Source: Symbiodinium kawagutii
Lineage: Eukaryota > Sar > Dinophyceae > Suessiales > Symbiodiniaceae
Direction: 5' to 3'
Length of the DNA: 64,000 nucleotides
Assembly (NCBI GenBank): GCA_009767595.1
Contig: VSDK01018633.1
Location: forward strand, 62,001-126,000
Made by a program: the position numbers and the translations under genes. The notes beneath the pieces are model-generated. The model saw only the letters and a program-made list of their open reading frames with translations. It did not search any database and had not been told where the DNA came from. Each line of letters begins with the position of its first letter. Positions within the stretch are counted from its first letter, which is position 1. Below are positions 36,160-48,058 of the stretch, one piece after another.

Positions 36160-36215
36160 TCAGCCGCTCGACGGCCGAGCTTTGCGGCAGTCCAGTCGTC
36201 GGGCACCGGGTCTTC
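36160..36215 (-). CDS. WD40 gene, candidate exon 7
   Basis: 56 nt after GCGCGCCCAG; reads EDPVPDDWTAAKLGRRAA and ends at a GC donor. It lies in a larger GC-rich island (36125-36290) open on both strands; the minus frame stays open for about 60 codons. The strand choice rests on neighbours and phase. Confidence 0.4.
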
Positions 36216-36349
36216 CTGGGCGCGGCGGCGCAGCGGCGCATCAGCCGAACCAGGCCACGGGAAGCTACCGAAAAGGGATCCACATCACGAGAATGGCACC
36301 AAACCATGGGGGTATCCCATGATTATTCAAAGCCAATCAAATAACCCAA

Positions 36350-36445
36350 ATGGAGTTTCTCAAACTAAGGACCCCCCCAAAATGGTTGGTTGGTTACCGT
36401 AAATGACTCATATTGGATGGTTTAGGGGGTCCCCTAGTTCGGGAT
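36350..36445. mobile_element. Family A element, right arm lost
   Basis: Left arm TGGAGTTTCTCAAACTAAGG, core GGTTACCGTAAATGACTCA, then GGGGTCCCCTAGTTCGGG; the final GAGAAACC is missing. Confidence 0.65.
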
Positions 36446-36616
36446 ATCAAGGGACCCCCAACAAGGTTGGTGACCTTACCCCAAACGAACCATGGCGAAT
36501 CCAAGTGCCTGCTGGTCGTCCCCAAGCTAAAAGCTGAAAATCACCAGTTTCTTAAACCATCGTAAATGCGCTGGGTCTTCCACACAACCAGGGACGAGGG
36601 ACTACAGTCACTGTAT

Positions 36617-36695
36617 TTGGGGGTTTCTTAAAATGGGGGTACCCAAAAAATGAGTGGTTTATGACTATGACTAATAGTGGATGAAACACCCATTT
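36617..36695. mobile_element. Family A element with internal deletion
   Basis: Left arm GGGGGTTTCTTAAAATGGGG joins a core and then directly GGATGAAACACCCAT, lacking the GGGGTACCCC right sub-terminal motif. Confidence 0.6.
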
Positions 36696-37329
36696 GTTTG
36701 TTACTTGAGGCTTCTGATGACCTCACAGTGTTTAAGGTTGGCTGATGGTTTGTCAGATGATGAACCCAGCTGAGGATATCCAGCTGCTGCACCCAATGAT
36801 TTGATCCATACTTTGATTGCGACCAAATGTATGTGCTTACATGTGGTTACTAACATCCATATGTCATATGGATTTACATATATATATATAGATACATGGG
36901 AATATAGCTGGGCTACCATCATCGTTCACATTATCCGCCATTCTTGTCATGATTCGCCGCCATTAATCACCATCCACTATCCTCTGGTTGGGATATCCCT
37001 GATACAAATAGTCATGACCACTATATACTTAACCATCATTAAATCATTAGTAGTCATGTATCAAACATTGAAGAACATTGAGCATTGTAAACCATCATTG
37101 ACCACTTTAATTTGCCTCACACTCTGTGAATTTATAACCATTCTCACCGCTATATGCCACTATTCACATTATTAGCGGCTATTGACCATTCTTACAAACA
37201 ATAGTCATGAACCACAACAAACCATTGCTAATCATCATTGGCCGTTATCAATGATCACTAACCACTTTCAACCACCTTTCACCTCTAGCACAGGAACCTT
37301 TTTCAACTACAATGAACTATTACTATATA

Positions 37330-37500
<171 letters not shown>

Positions 37501-37567
37501 TACTTCTACTTCTGCTTCTACTTCTACTTTTACGTCTACTACCACCACCACCACCCCTGCCACACCC

Positions 37568-37760
37568 CCTGCCACTACCTTACCACTACCACTACCACTA
37601 CCACTACCACTACCACTACCACTACCACTACCACTACCACTACCACTACCACTACCACTACCACTACCACTACCACTACCACTACCACTACACTACCACT
37701 ACCGCTACCACTTCGACTACGACTACGACTACGACTACAACTACGACTAAACCTACTGCT
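37568..37760. repeat. CTACCA hexanucleotide array
   Basis: About 20 nearly perfect CTACCA copies followed by GACTAC variants; a second array separated from the first by a T- and C-rich spacer. Confidence 0.95.
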
Positions 37761-38091
37761 ACGACTACTATAACCATTGTCAAGTAACAACCGCTACTAT
37801 ATCAACCACTACTATAACCACTACCTCTGAACCTTTATCAACCATCAGCCACGTACTGCAGACAGTCAACTAGTATCAACCACCATGAACAATGTTTATC
37901 AACCATCAACCTATACATTAACCACCTATCACGCACTATTGGCTTTGGTCGAACCAATAGGTATGAATAGGTGAAAATCAGCTTTATCAACTACTGTCAA
38001 CTACTATAGTTCAATCATCACTATATCAACTGCCCTATTGATACAGTTGCTAGTGATTGGTGACTCTTTTAACATAACCACTATAACCAAG

Positions 38092-38183
38092 GCACGCTGG
38101 TCAGGCCTATGAAACTCGCCACAAGCGAGGTCCCGCCGTGTCCCAGCGACCCCAAGGACCAGTTCTACTTCCTCACCGCTGAG
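38092..38183 (+). CDS. Candidate exon island, strand unresolved
   Basis: Plus reads LATSEVPPCPSDPKDQFYF then LTAE after the acceptor ATAACCAAG, with 25 of 30 third positions G or C. Minus, after TGATTGCCAG, reads LSGEEVELVLGVAGTRRDLA and could be an additional WD40-gene exon between exons 6 and 7. Codon bias favours plus; the context favours minus. Confidence 0.3.
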
Positions 38184-38194
38184 GCCTGGCAATC

Positions 38195-38500
38195 AAGGTC
38201 TTTGATGATGATTGTGAATGATGGTTCATGATGGTGGTTAATCTTGGTTGATGGTGGTTGATATTGGTTGATGATGATGGTGGGTCATGATGCTTGTGGT
38301 TCTGATGGTGATGATGTTCAATCAATGATGATTGTTGATGGCTAATGATGTTTAATGATGGTTCATGTTGGTTCATGATAGTTGATGATGGTCGATGATG
38401 GTTGAAGATGGTTAGTTCATTATTATAATTCATTACCGTATGGGATAGTGACCAACAATGGGGCATACAATGGTGGCTGATGGTGCTTGATGATGGTGCT
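38195..38500. repeat. Degenerate GATGGTTGATGATGG low-complexity block
   Basis: Long run of ATGATGGTT variants with a strong purine/T strand bias; no gene. Confidence 0.7.
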
Positions 38501-38910
38501 TGACGATAGTATAACTCTACCCACTCTGGTAATGTTGATTCATCATTGCTAATAGAAATAATATGCACAGGAATAGGATTCTGGAGGGAATTTCCAGTCC
38601 CATTTTGCCCGGGGCTTCACCAACAAATGAGGCGGCTGCCCAAACTATTGCTAAATTCTCAGCAAACAGGTAGAACCATTGCGACTGGGGGACTAGTCAA
38701 ACTGCTTTTACCCCATGAAACCAGCAAAGGGCTTGAACTACACTAAAGCGCCTAGTGAGTAATACTACAGCAATACCAGCACGAATCTATCAAACTATTA
38801 GTGGAACTACAGGAGTGCATCCATGCTTCGATCTTAGTCTATAGTACTACTCTTCCTAAGAGGGAACCCTCTGAGAACTGTCTGTCGCAATGCTGCTTAG
38901 AGGAACTCAC

Positions 38911-38975
38911 GCCCTGACCAAGGAGATCGTCCCCACCGCGGTTTGAACAGGACCACTTTGCGGTGGCAAACGTCG
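38911..38975 (-). CDS. WD40 gene, candidate exon 6
   Basis: 65 nt after TTTGGGAAG, ending at a canonical GTGAGT donor. Reads TFATAKWSCSNRGGDDLLGQ, and the joined text IAWNP...LPTFATAKW is a WD40 blade core. The acceptor choice follows from phase with exon 5. Confidence 0.5.
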
Positions 38976-39095
38976 CTTCCCAAAGAAACGCTCCAGAAAA
39001 ATGGCCAAGTCTGCCATTGCCTTGCCATCGCCTTGCCATTGCTGTTGCCTGTTTTCAAATCTAAAAAACTTTCATCGCAAGCTAGTTGGATCATC

Positions 39096-39153
39096 GCAAC
39101 TGCTGCCCATTGATAGTTGGATTCCATGCAATGCCATGGGTGGCCCGCAGCTT
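39096..39153 (-). CDS. WD40 gene, candidate exon 5
   Basis: Phase-0 start after AGGCAACAG; reads KLRATHGIAWNPTINGQQL. H-G-I-A-W-N-P is a clear blade start. The only donor giving the right phase to exon 6 is GA (TTGC/GATGAT), just before a stop. Confidence 0.5.
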
Positions 39154-39509
39154 CTGTTGCCTGGCGTGGCCACGAAATTCCACAGCTCGCCAGAGCCACG
39201 CGTTTCTTCTCAAAGTTCGAATGCCCTTCACGTGTTCATTTCATCACCCATAAGGGACCATTGACCACTTTTGATATCTGCACACGTTCACCTCTGACAT
39301 GCTTCTAATCACCCATATGGTTCAAACTATCGTATACAAGTTGGTTTAACCATTGCACAACATAAATACATCTACCATACTTCATATTATCCTACTTTTA
39401 TCAATCACCCAAGATTCCATCACATGGCCAATCCATTCTTCCCTCAAATTGCTGCATCAAGCTGCTTGGTCAGTATCCCGGAAAGTCATCGAACTGACCT
39501 CATGGTCTA

Positions 39510-39579
39510 CAATTGTCATCATCATCGTCATCATCATCATCATCATCATCGTCATCATCATCATCATCATCATCATCAG

Positions 39580-39623
<44 letters not shown>

Positions 39624-39624
39624 G

Positions 39625-39670
<46 letters not shown>

Positions 39671-39699
39671 GTCATCATCATCATCATCATCATCATCAG

Positions 39700-39743
<44 letters not shown>

Positions 39744-39745
39744 AG
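39510..39745. repeat. TCA/ATC trinucleotide array with internal higher-order repeat
   Basis: About 75 ATC units with interruptions (CGT, CAG, CAGA) in an order suggesting a duplicated block of about 120 bases (39545-39660 resembles 39665-39745). Poly-His, poly-Ser, poly-Ile, poly-Asp and poly-Met frames are artefacts. Confidence 0.95.
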
Positions 39746-39880
39746 AATCACTACGAAGGTTCATCAACAAGTACTGGTTTAGTTTCATCGATTTTCCCAG
39801 CTGTGTTTTTAAGGGCCATGATTGGGGGTCAGTCTCCGAGTCGCGTCAACTCATTGCTGAGTCCACTGATTGACGGTTAC

Positions 39881-39950
39881 GTGGTGGTTTCTCAAGCCAT
39901 GGGGAAAACCCCAGCATGGCAAGTGTGATTGGTTTATGACATTAACCACA
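39881..39950. mobile_element. Family A left-half fragment
   Basis: GTGGTGGTTTCTCAAGCCAT then GGGGAAAACCCC; no right arm found. Confidence 0.5.
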
Positions 39951-39999
39951 ATTTTCCTATCATCCTTGCTTGCTATGCTTATATCCCTGCAATTGCTGA

Positions 40000-40450
40000 T
40001 TATTGTCCATCATTAACCACTACTAACGACTTACAATTCATCCATCATTGACCATCATCAATCACTATCAGCCAGCATTGCATGCCCTATTAGTTTGTCA
40101 TGATACGCTATAGTTCACCATTCATTAACGCTCACTAACCATCATCAACTTCCATACTGGCCACCAGCATCAACCATTGACAGCTATTGACCACACTTAA
40201 TCATCATTAACCAACGTTCCTGAGCATGAGTAACAATTCATCAAACATCACTACCCATGGTTGACAGCCATTGTTTAACCACCAATTGGCCATTAATGAA
40301 CCATGAACCATCATCATCAAGCACCTTGACCCGTGAAAGACCATTCACCAACCATCACTAACAACCGTAACAACCACCATCAGTTGTCACCATTGACATC
40401 ATCAACCGTTGACAGCGACCATTCATCAACCATCACCATCAACCCCTGCT
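40000..40450. repeat. Degenerate ACCATCATCAACC low-complexity block
   Basis: The opposite-strand version of the GATGGTTGATG text at 38195-38500; no gene. Confidence 0.6.
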
Positions 40451-40487
40451 TCACCCCATCGCTGGGAGGTCCCACCCAGCTTCTCAG

Positions 40488-40558
40488 CCGCTTCCTGCTT
40501 GATGTGACTCGCCTGTTTGTCAGCGAGATGACCAGCCACGACACATCCAGGGACCGAG
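40488..40558 (+). CDS. Candidate exon island, strand unresolved
   Basis: Plus has a good pyrimidine-rich acceptor (CAGCTTCTCAG), reads RFLLDVTRLFVSEMTSHDTS, and ends at a GTGAAG donor. Minus reads LDVSWLVISLTNRRVTSSRK, which could be a WD40-gene exon in phase 0 between exons 4 and 5. Splice sites favour plus. Confidence 0.35.
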
Positions 40559-41339
40559 GTGAAGAATGCTTGGTCTTTAAGGGTTTAGAAGAGTAAATAA
40601 GGTTGAGTAATCCCCTATTGATGGACTATAGCCTATAGTCCTTAACCACGCTATAACCATCATTGACTATAGTCAATTTAGAAGAGTAAATAAGGGTCTA
40701 TAATCAATGGATAAGGACTATAGTGAATAGTGGGGTTGTAATGCTTAATCATAGGGGATAAGATAATAAACAATAATGGTGGTTGATGATGGTTTAGGGT
40801 TAGGGAAATCAGGGTTAAGTGATTAATGATTGCAATAGGCAATTAATGATTCATCATAGGCGACCATGAGCAATAACAATGGTCAATTCTTGGATAATTT
40901 CTGATTGTAGGCCTTACAATCGGTAATGATGATTCATTATCAGTAGCTATACTAGCCGTGGATGGGAATGGATGATTACAGTCACTCTAGGTTTTGTAGA
41001 GGCCAAGGACAGTCGATAACAAGTTGGATGACAATTAGGGGGTGTTCTAAGAGCTAAATTGTCTAATAGGGATTTGCAATAGTCAGTGGATGGTTCTACC
41101 GTAGTAAAAATGAACAAAGCCTGATAAATCACACAAACTGTCCTATTCGAGGGTTCAGCCCCCATACGTAGGTCATGCGTGGACTAGCCTGGCCTAGCCT
41201 GCTTAGGCATGAAAGATCTCCATATCTTGCATGCCTTGGATCAGCAGTTGCCTCTGGAAAAGCCACCAGGTCCCACAATTTTTCGGCGAAAACTGGTTCC
41301 TGGCAAAGGTTAAGATCCACCATAGAAACAGCTGATTTC

Positions 41340-41418
41340 ATCCACCATGATCCACCCTGGATCCACCATAGATCCAGCATAGATCCACCATAGATCCAGC
41401 ATAGATCCACCATGATTG
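41340..41418. repeat. 12-bp repeat (GATCCACCATA/GATCCAGCATA)
   Basis: About six alternating copies of ATAGATCCACC and ATAGATCCAGC. Confidence 0.8.
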
Positions 41419-41579
41419 CCCATAGAGGACATAGCTGGTGATCATCCAGCGGCTCACCCACCTCTAGGGCTTGATTAGCCCTCAATGGCTTCCCCCCAGA
41501 GTTCGATGGATCCGTTTCTGATTCGTTTCGCAATGGAACAAGCGATTGTTCCACCATGTGGTAGTTTCCTACCATAAGT

Positions 41580-41690
41580 GTTACTAACCAACTAACTAAC
41601 GAACCGAACGAACGAACAAACGAACGAACTGCCTACCTAACTAGCTACCAAACCAACTAACTAACTAACTTACTTACTTACTTCTTGGGA
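41580..41690. repeat. Tetranucleotide repeats (AACT, GAAC, TTAC)
   Basis: Successive short runs ACTAACTAAC, GAACGAACGAAC, ACTAACTAACTAAC and TTACTTACTTAC, suggesting one drifting tetranucleotide tract. Confidence 0.85.
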
Positions 41691-41879
41691 CACCACCTTG
41701 GTTCCTACTAATCATACTAATCCCTACCTACCCCTGAACAAAGCTACCGTTTGGGGGCGCCACCTTGTACCAGTGCCAACGGCAACCAAGGACCATTCAG
41801 CATCAGCCACCATTTATGAGATCATGTATCAGGAAGTGCAACTTCAACTCCTGAAGCAAAAGACATCATGTGACTTTGG

Positions 41880-41881
41880 TG

Positions 41882-41942
<61 letters not shown>

Positions 41943-41946
41943 GTAG

Positions 41947-42022
<76 letters not shown>
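41880..42022. repeat. ATC trinucleotide array
   Basis: Near-perfect ATC repeat with a single AGTAGC interruption at about 41941. Poly-Asp, poly-Ile and poly-His frames are artefacts. Confidence 0.95.
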
Positions 42023-42023
<1 letters not shown>

Positions 42024-42062
42024 CTCAAACATTGCAACTTCAACGCATCGCATCAAGCCTGG

Positions 42063-42173
42063 TACAGGGTGGGGCCCCTTGGTTATCAGTTGGTCAGCCA
42101 TTTAACTATGGTCATATCTTCCACAAGTGGTAGTTAGCCAACTTAGCTGACGATTGGGGGCCCAACCAGTGTG
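42063..42173. mobile_element. Family E-like element
   Basis: Left end GGTGGGGCCCCTTGGTT, right end ATTGGGGGCCCAACC are imperfect inverted repeats; core GCCATTTAACTATGGTCATA. Confidence 0.5.
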
Positions 42174-42710
42174 GGTTGGACTCGGCAGCGTAACTGGTAG
42201 CCAATCCAGCTATATCTCAGCTGCCGTTTGAGAGCACCTTGCTAATCAACCAAAGGTTTTGACATCAACTATAGGTAGGACTATCCCACTTGTTAACAAC
42301 CTGCTTGGTACTTTCAAGTCTTACCCCATTCACAAGCTGGTTGTTGATCTCACATGGTTGTTAATCCATTATCCCATTAACAAGCAGGTTGTTTACAACT
42401 CACCTACTTGGTTGGTAATCCACATTGAACCAACTTATGAACCAACTTGTTAAAAATATCCCAGTGAACTTGGTTAATCTTAAAACTTAAATCATTAATA
42501 AACTTGGCAAACTGGGAGTTTAATGGTTAATGTAAACTTAGTTAATGCAAAAATGTTCCACCAGTTAACGGGAATTTGGGGAACTCCCAACTTAATGAAT
42601 TCCCAATGAATTCACTTAGTTAATGTTAATGAACTACCAGTTAGTTAATGTTAATATGATTAATTAACTCATTTCAACCAACGTCCCCCCGCGTCGCGCT
42701 CACGACACAC

Positions 42711-42748
42711 CTTGGCATCTGCAGGCATCTGCAAGGTCACGGCCCTGC
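42711..42748 (-). CDS. WD40 gene, candidate exon 4
   Basis: 38 nt between the excellent acceptor ATCTGTTTCCAG and a GTGTGT donor; reads RAVTLQMPADAK. With exon 3 it gives SLVSGHGRAVTLQMP, matching a WD40 blade (G-H-G-x-A-V-x-L). A longer frame upstream of the acceptor is also open. Confidence 0.45.
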
Positions 42749-42819
42749 CTGGAAACAGATGCGGAGGCGGCTTTCGTGGTGCCGAGTCGTCTGAGGGGAG
42801 ATCACATGAGACCAAAGAT

Positions 42820-42965
42820 GTTGGGAATCTCATGGGAATATGGTGGTTAAGGAGCTAATGATGGTTAATGATGGCTGAATCTCATGGGAATATGATGGTT
42901 AATTAATGATATTGGGAACTTGATGGGAATCTCATGGGAATGTAATGGTTAAGGAGCTAAATCTA
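42820..42965. repeat. Imperfect repeats of TCTCATGGGAAT...GGTTAAGGAGCTAA
   Basis: Three copies of CTCATGGGAATATGATGGTT; the first and third share GGTTAAGGAGCTAA. Confidence 0.7.
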
Positions 42966-43351
42966 TTTCCCCGTCGCTGCAGTGATTCGAGTTGATGGAC
43001 TGGTGGTGTCAACTGGTTACAGCCACAGGCGTACCCCCAGTCCCAAGAAAGTGCACCGCAACATTTCAAAGCAGGGCGTCATTGATAAATCATCAGCGTC
43101 ATTTAGAGAAAGTGGCCCTCTCAACGGCCTGGATTTCTTTAACGAGTTTCTGAATCATCGACCATTGACAGCTGGGCTGGATGGAACCATCCATTTCTGC
43201 CGGAGCCTCAACTTTTTCGGGGGAGGCACCAAAAAACAGCCCTTTGTCCTCCTCGAACGAACAAGCAATCTGAAGCTGCTAAGGCTCTACCAATTGGTGG
43301 GCATTGTTGTCCAAACCCAAAGCCATACCTGCAACTCAATTTCAGCACATT

Positions 43352-43471
43352 TGGCTATGGGTCAGTTCACCCTGTACCCCTGGTTCCCCCATCATTAACC
43401 AGGCTGATTTCCCTATGATTGTTGGTTCGAACCCCCTCTTATTGGTTGGTTAACTGCTTGACCCATGGTCA
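43352..43471. mobile_element. Family B element
   Basis: Left end TTTGGCTATGGGTCAGTTC, right end TTGACCCATGGTCA; core TACCCCTGGTTCCCCC and TTGGTTGGTTAACTG. Confidence 0.8.
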
Positions 43472-44028
43472 TCCCAATTAGATTGAAAACAAGCCAAACC
43501 ATCAACTCATCGACTGAAACCAACCAGTTGGCATTGCGAGACCTCGACTTTCAGACAAGCCAAGGTTGGACCGCGCTCCTTTTGATGAATTGAACGCTTG
43601 TTTGGAATGTTTGCAATGCTCGGTTTGGCAAAGATCAGCATGGATACCTAAAAACAGCCAACAGCAATTGGTTCCAACCAGATTTTCATAACAAATGATA
43701 CAGCAGCAATCTGGCTGTTACATAGAAAACCCCCAACGACCGTACTAAAAACTCCATGTTTCCAATGAGAGAAATTCCCGAGCAGCTGCAAGGCACCAGC
43801 AAGCTGGAGAGCTCACGGACGCCGAGCTGGGTTCACCAATGCCATCATCGACCCCGCCTGGTACCCTATCCGTATCCCATGACCAGAATGGTCCATGGAC
43901 CATGGATGTCCATGGTCCAACTGTTAGGATCTATCTGTTGGAACTGTGTCCAACTAATGGTCCAACTGTATCCAAGTGTTGGGGTTCTATCTGTATCCAC
44001 AGCCCTGGAATCACCGCAGCCAGGCAGC

Positions 44029-44067
44029 CATGGCCTGACACCAGTGACACCGAGATGTCCACCAGGC
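44029..44067 (-). CDS. WD40 gene, candidate exon 3
   Basis: 39 nt; reads LVDISVSLVSGH after the acceptor CTTGTGAG, immediately downstream of an in-frame stop, so the start is fixed if coding. A GC donor (CATG/GCTGCC) gives phase 1 to exon 4. Alternatively the frame runs on (GCLAAVIPGLWIQ) to a later donor, which also looks coding. Confidence 0.4.
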
Positions 44068-44428
44068 CTCACAAGGGGTCACCGATGGCTCTCTGTTGAC
44101 CCCAGGGATGACAGGTTGCCCTCGAAGCTGGTGGCTTTCTCTGGAGACATTCTGCATGATTAGAGCTTACTACCTAGGAACCTTTTTGGAACCGATGAAT
44201 TTGTAGCTTTCGCCGTTTCTTTTGGTAGAATTGATTACTTCTTAATCACTCAACCAGCTCAACATACACTTCTCGTGAAGCAAAACGGGGTTGCGCATAT
44301 ACGTATGTAGTCCCTTGGGTGCCACCCTCATCTTGGATATTACCGCCCCTGATGAGGACGAAAAATCTACATACGTTCTTTTTTCTATGAATTGTGAGGT
44401 ACCTTGAGAAACAATCCCCAAGATGAAC

Positions 44429-44533
44429 ATATGGATGTTTCTCAAAACAGAACCCCCAAATCATCCAATATTGATCATTTATAGCAATAAACCATTCATT
44501 CTTGGGGTCCCAAATTTGAAGAAACCACCATAT
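44429..44533. mobile_element. Family A element
   Basis: Left arm ATATGGATGTTTCTCAAAAC, right arm TTTGAAGAAACCACCATAT. About 30 bases to the left, GAGGTACCTTGAGAAACAAT may be the right end of another copy. Confidence 0.85.
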
Positions 44534-45464
44534 TTGAAGGAAAACTTCAAAAATGGGGCATCTGATGCATGGATACCTGCGGGGATGTGGTGGAGAGAAT
44601 GACGAGCTATCGCTGCAAATGAAATATGGCTGATGTTTCTCCCAACTTCGGTGATACGATACTTGCAGGAATCCAAATTCACAGTGTTGATATGAGTACT
44701 GACACCAAAATATGGAGTTGCCCAAGTAAAGGCTACTACCCAAACTTTTCTTGATCATGCCCGTGGCTGTGAGCTAATACCAACACCGGATAGATGGCAG
44801 GTCAAAACCTGCCTGAACATGCTAAACATGCTATCAAGTTAGTATTGTACCTTCTGCTTGATCCTGAGTAAAGTCCAACCATGGCCGGAATAGTTGAACA
44901 CTCTGTTGGACACTTCAACATCTACCTGTTCAGTTCATGGATGTGTTGGTGATGTAGCCGCAGCCAGAGAGTAGCGGCTGCCGCATGTTTCGGGAACTCC
45001 GGCTGAGGAAACGACCCTGGTCATTGGATTAGCTGATTAGCTGATCTAGCTGATTAGCTGAGCCCCAGCCGGAGAGTACGCTGTCAAGCAGTTTTTACCC
45101 TCCTGGAAAAACCATGGACCCTACCAAAAGGGTATCCCAATAGGAAACTGGTCCATCCAGTTACCAGGAGTGCAATGGTTGGCTACGGACCATTGGCTGC
45201 CAGCATTGGTCGCATCCACACAACTGCCATCCTATTCATATCATTGATCATCGATGCTTGTGGGTGACTACTTGACACGCACACATGGCTGCGGTTGAAA
45301 AGTGAGCATCCTGAAGCAGTGTGGAGAAGTTCATCCTCCCCAGTCTTTGGCTTGGCATTCATCCAAACACGGTCATATGTCAAGCAACTACACTTAACCA
45401 TTTGCAACACTAAGCAGATTTCAATCAAGCAGATATTGATCAGTCATTTACCATCAACTTGCCA

Positions 45465-45545
45465 GTGTACCAACCAGTTTACTATGCAATTTCACCAACC
45501 AGTCTACCAACCAGTCTACCGACCAGTGCACCAACCATTACGAAG
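45465..45545. repeat. 12-bp repeat (CCAACCAGTCTA)
   Basis: Copies CAACCAGTTTAC, CAACCAGTCTAC, CAACCAGTCTAC, GACCAGTGCACC; in a presumed intron. Confidence 0.6.
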
Positions 45546-45573
45546 CACAAGCACCGCCTCTGGCCACGGCTGC

Positions 45574-45637
45574 ACCTGTTTGTATTGGCAGGCAATCCCA
45601 ACCGCCGATCCACCTTGCAGGGTAAAGCAGCGACTTC
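45574..45637 (-). CDS. WD40 gene, candidate exon 2
   Basis: Reads EVAALPCKVDRRLGLPANTN, GC-biased and clearly non-repeat. A GT donor (AACAG/GTGCAG) and a GC donor two bases further both exist; only the second matches exon 3. The frame is also open upstream (GSPE). Confidence 0.35.
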
Positions 45638-45694
45638 CTCTGGTGACCCCTCAGCGAATGGAATCTTATTGGGTTTTATAGTGGGATATGAGGG

Positions 45695-45789
45695 ATATGG
45701 GTGTTTCTCAAGTCAAGTGATTGGTTTATTCCTATCAATGGTTGCTAATGGATGATTTGGGGATACCTCTATTTTGCGAAACCACTATA
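45695..45789. mobile_element. Family A element
   Basis: Left arm ATATGGGTGTTTCTCAAGTC, right arm TTTTGCGAAACCACTATAG; lacks the left GGGGTACCCC. Confidence 0.8.
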
Positions 45790-46766
45790 GAACTTATATC
45801 ACTGCATCAATAATGGTTGATAGTAGGGGATAATAATCTGGGTAACTGGATAATCACCAGATTTTATCTTGGGAAACCCGCGGCTGGAAACCAGCTATTT
45901 CTGTGGTGGATTTTCCAGCTTGCCAGATTAGTTTACCACAAGGGACTCAGGCTGAGAAGCATGATTTCTCTCATGGGTCGTTAGAAATCATCAAGGCTCA
46001 ACATGGTCAATAGATTGATTCATAGGAATTGATTACTAGGATCTGCTGAATAGGATGGTTGGTGATACCTTCATATTGGATCCTGATGAAGACTGGCTTG
46101 ACAATGCTTAATACTGATAACTAATCAATAGCAAGTAACAACCATCAATTTAGCAACATAACAGAGAAAAAATGCAACAATGTGGGAAGAACGCCACGAC
46201 CATCAACAAACAAAATGACAACCACCACCGCAATGACTAAAACAATGACGACCATGTATCCAATGAGACGCGAAGAACCTTATGGCAAAGGTACCCCAGT
46301 GATACCTACGGTAACAAGGCAGCGACTGTTTCCGATACCCAGATTACTATTTACTCAGAAGGATGGACTATCAAGCGCCGTGAAGTATACCACTCAGCTT
46401 CTATCGTTCACAATGATGTGCATGTTCAAAAAAATTGATGAATCCCCATTTGATGGGGTCCCTACCAAAAGGTACAATAATTATGAGGCGTGTCGAAATT
46501 GGTGATGTTCGATGTATTTTCAAGTCGTGCCCGGATTTGAGAAACATCCAACTGAGCAAGTACCACAAACATCCGGCGCTTAAGGTCAGTTTTCGAAAAA
46601 GAAAACAGCAGCTCACAACCCATGTGTTAAACCCTCCGTTGGAATCTTCGCTGTTCGCCATGTTTAAAGCATCAAATAGCATCAGATTTCTGGTGGCACA
46701 TCGTCCCCCTGTGGAGCTGATTCGCCAGGATATTCCAAACATGGAACTGACCCATGAAACTGTTTC

Positions 46767-46795
46767 TGGTTGGTGGTTGAACCACCCATGGTCAA
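46767..46795. mobile_element. Family C left-end fragment
   Basis: CTGGTTGGTGGTTGAACCAC followed by CCATGG, about 80 bases left of a fuller copy. Confidence 0.45.
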
Positions 46796-46850
46796 GTAGT
46801 GGTTAATAGTGGTTGAATAGCGGTTGATAATGGCTAACAATGATCATCAG

Positions 46851-46949
46851 CTGGTTGGTGGTTGAACCACCCCTATGAAAATGTGCTTGTCAACCAACCA
46901 TGTGTTAATAATTACCGGGGAAAATAACATGTCTAAAACCACCAGCCAG
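46851..46949. mobile_element. Family C element
   Basis: Left arm CTGGTTGGTGGTTGAACCAC, right arm GTCTAAAACCACCAGCCA, core TGTCAACCAACCATGTG. Confidence 0.75.
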
Positions 46950-47424
46950 AAACTGTTTTAATGAACAACTGGCAACTTACAACACCAATGGGGAGCGAGG
47001 GAACCATTGCAGGTTGATACGTTGATGTTTGGTAGAGGTGTATCAAACTACAATGATGATCACGTATCGCTGTGACCATAGAGTTGTATCACCAGCTTTC
47101 CGGATCAGCAAAAGAGCTTAATAATCAATTCTGTACATAATTGGAGGTATGGTGTGCCATTATTGTTGTATAATCATTCTGGATGATCCATAATCCGAAG
47201 TATGATTGAGTTTCCGGTCGAACGAGTTTCTTGGATCAGAATAACCACTCTTACCACCTGATGGCTTATAATTGCGAAGCCACAAACAGTTCACAAAGCC
47301 TTCATCCCCAACCGACCATGAAGGGAGTTGCTGGTGAAGGCACGCCCAAATTTCAGGTGTTGCTAGTCATAGCATTTGGTGAACGAACCCGCCTGGTCCT
47401 CGCGCCCCCCTTGAAAGACCCCAC

Positions 47425-47547
47425 CTTAGCACTGGGTACCCCCTGGCTCCTGGCCTCCAACCGCCGAGCCCCAACCAACGCATTTCCCACCAACGACATC
47501 GTTTCAGGGGCCCCGGGGGCCTTCATAGCCGCCCTTCTGCGCCATCC
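47425..47547 (-). CDS. WD40 gene, candidate exon 1 (upstream-most tentatively linked)
   Basis: 41 codons in phase 0 from GCATCCAAG to a GTGGGG donor (GCTAAG/GTGGGG); reads MSLVGNALVGARRLEARSQG. No blade signature. The plus strand is open across the same island (131 codons; PWLLASNRRAPTNAFPTND) with similar GC bias, so the strand is uncertain. Confidence 0.3.
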
Positions 47548-47956
47548 CTTGGATGCAAGCGTCAAGCACAACACAGATACGGTCGTGTTGGGGATATTCG
47601 TGATATGTTCTTTGAGATTTTCTTGATATGCATGTATATGTAATGTATATGTTTTGAAAAAACATTCATCCATCGATATATATGAATATATAAATACGCA
47701 TTGATATTCATCTTTGCACATCATATACACACACAATATTTGATATACATAATTTATCCACATTTGCAAGTACACATCAATAATAGTTAGTGATGATGAT
47801 ATCAGCATCACCGTTGCGGTCTTGACTTGGCCATTCTGGATGGCTCTGCCCTCGCAGTGAGATCATGCGATATCCATAGTTGACAGTTCCGTGGGCGTCT
47901 ATCCAAGCTGTCTCAGTTGATGTTGCTTTGTTAGACAAAGTTGATTCACAACTGAT

Positions 47957-48058
47957 GTATGGTGGTTTCTCAAACTAGAGGTACCCAAAAAATGGTTGGT
48001 TTATTGTTGTAAAAAGCTAATAAACGGCTCGTTTGGGGGGCATCCGTATTTTGAGATG
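47957..48058. mobile_element. Family A element
   Basis: Left arm ATGGTGGTTTCTCAAACTAG, right arm ATCCGTATTTTGAGATGA; the distal right end has diverged. Confidence 0.75.

Noticed and set aside
39424..39928. Long frames of poly-His, poly-Ile, poly-Ser, poly-Asp and poly-Met
   Set aside because: All are readings of one ATC array in different frames; no unique flanking coding text.
42982..43398. 138-codon plus frame
   Set aside because: No domain, weak bias, and it runs into a family B element.
44246..44758. 170-codon minus frame
   Set aside because: It runs across a family A element and into unrelated sequence; no domain.
46401..46742. Minus frame with blade-like text (FGISWRISSTGG)
   Set aside because: Weak bias and no clean splice edges; the plus strand is equally open. 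Left out of the WD40 exon chain.
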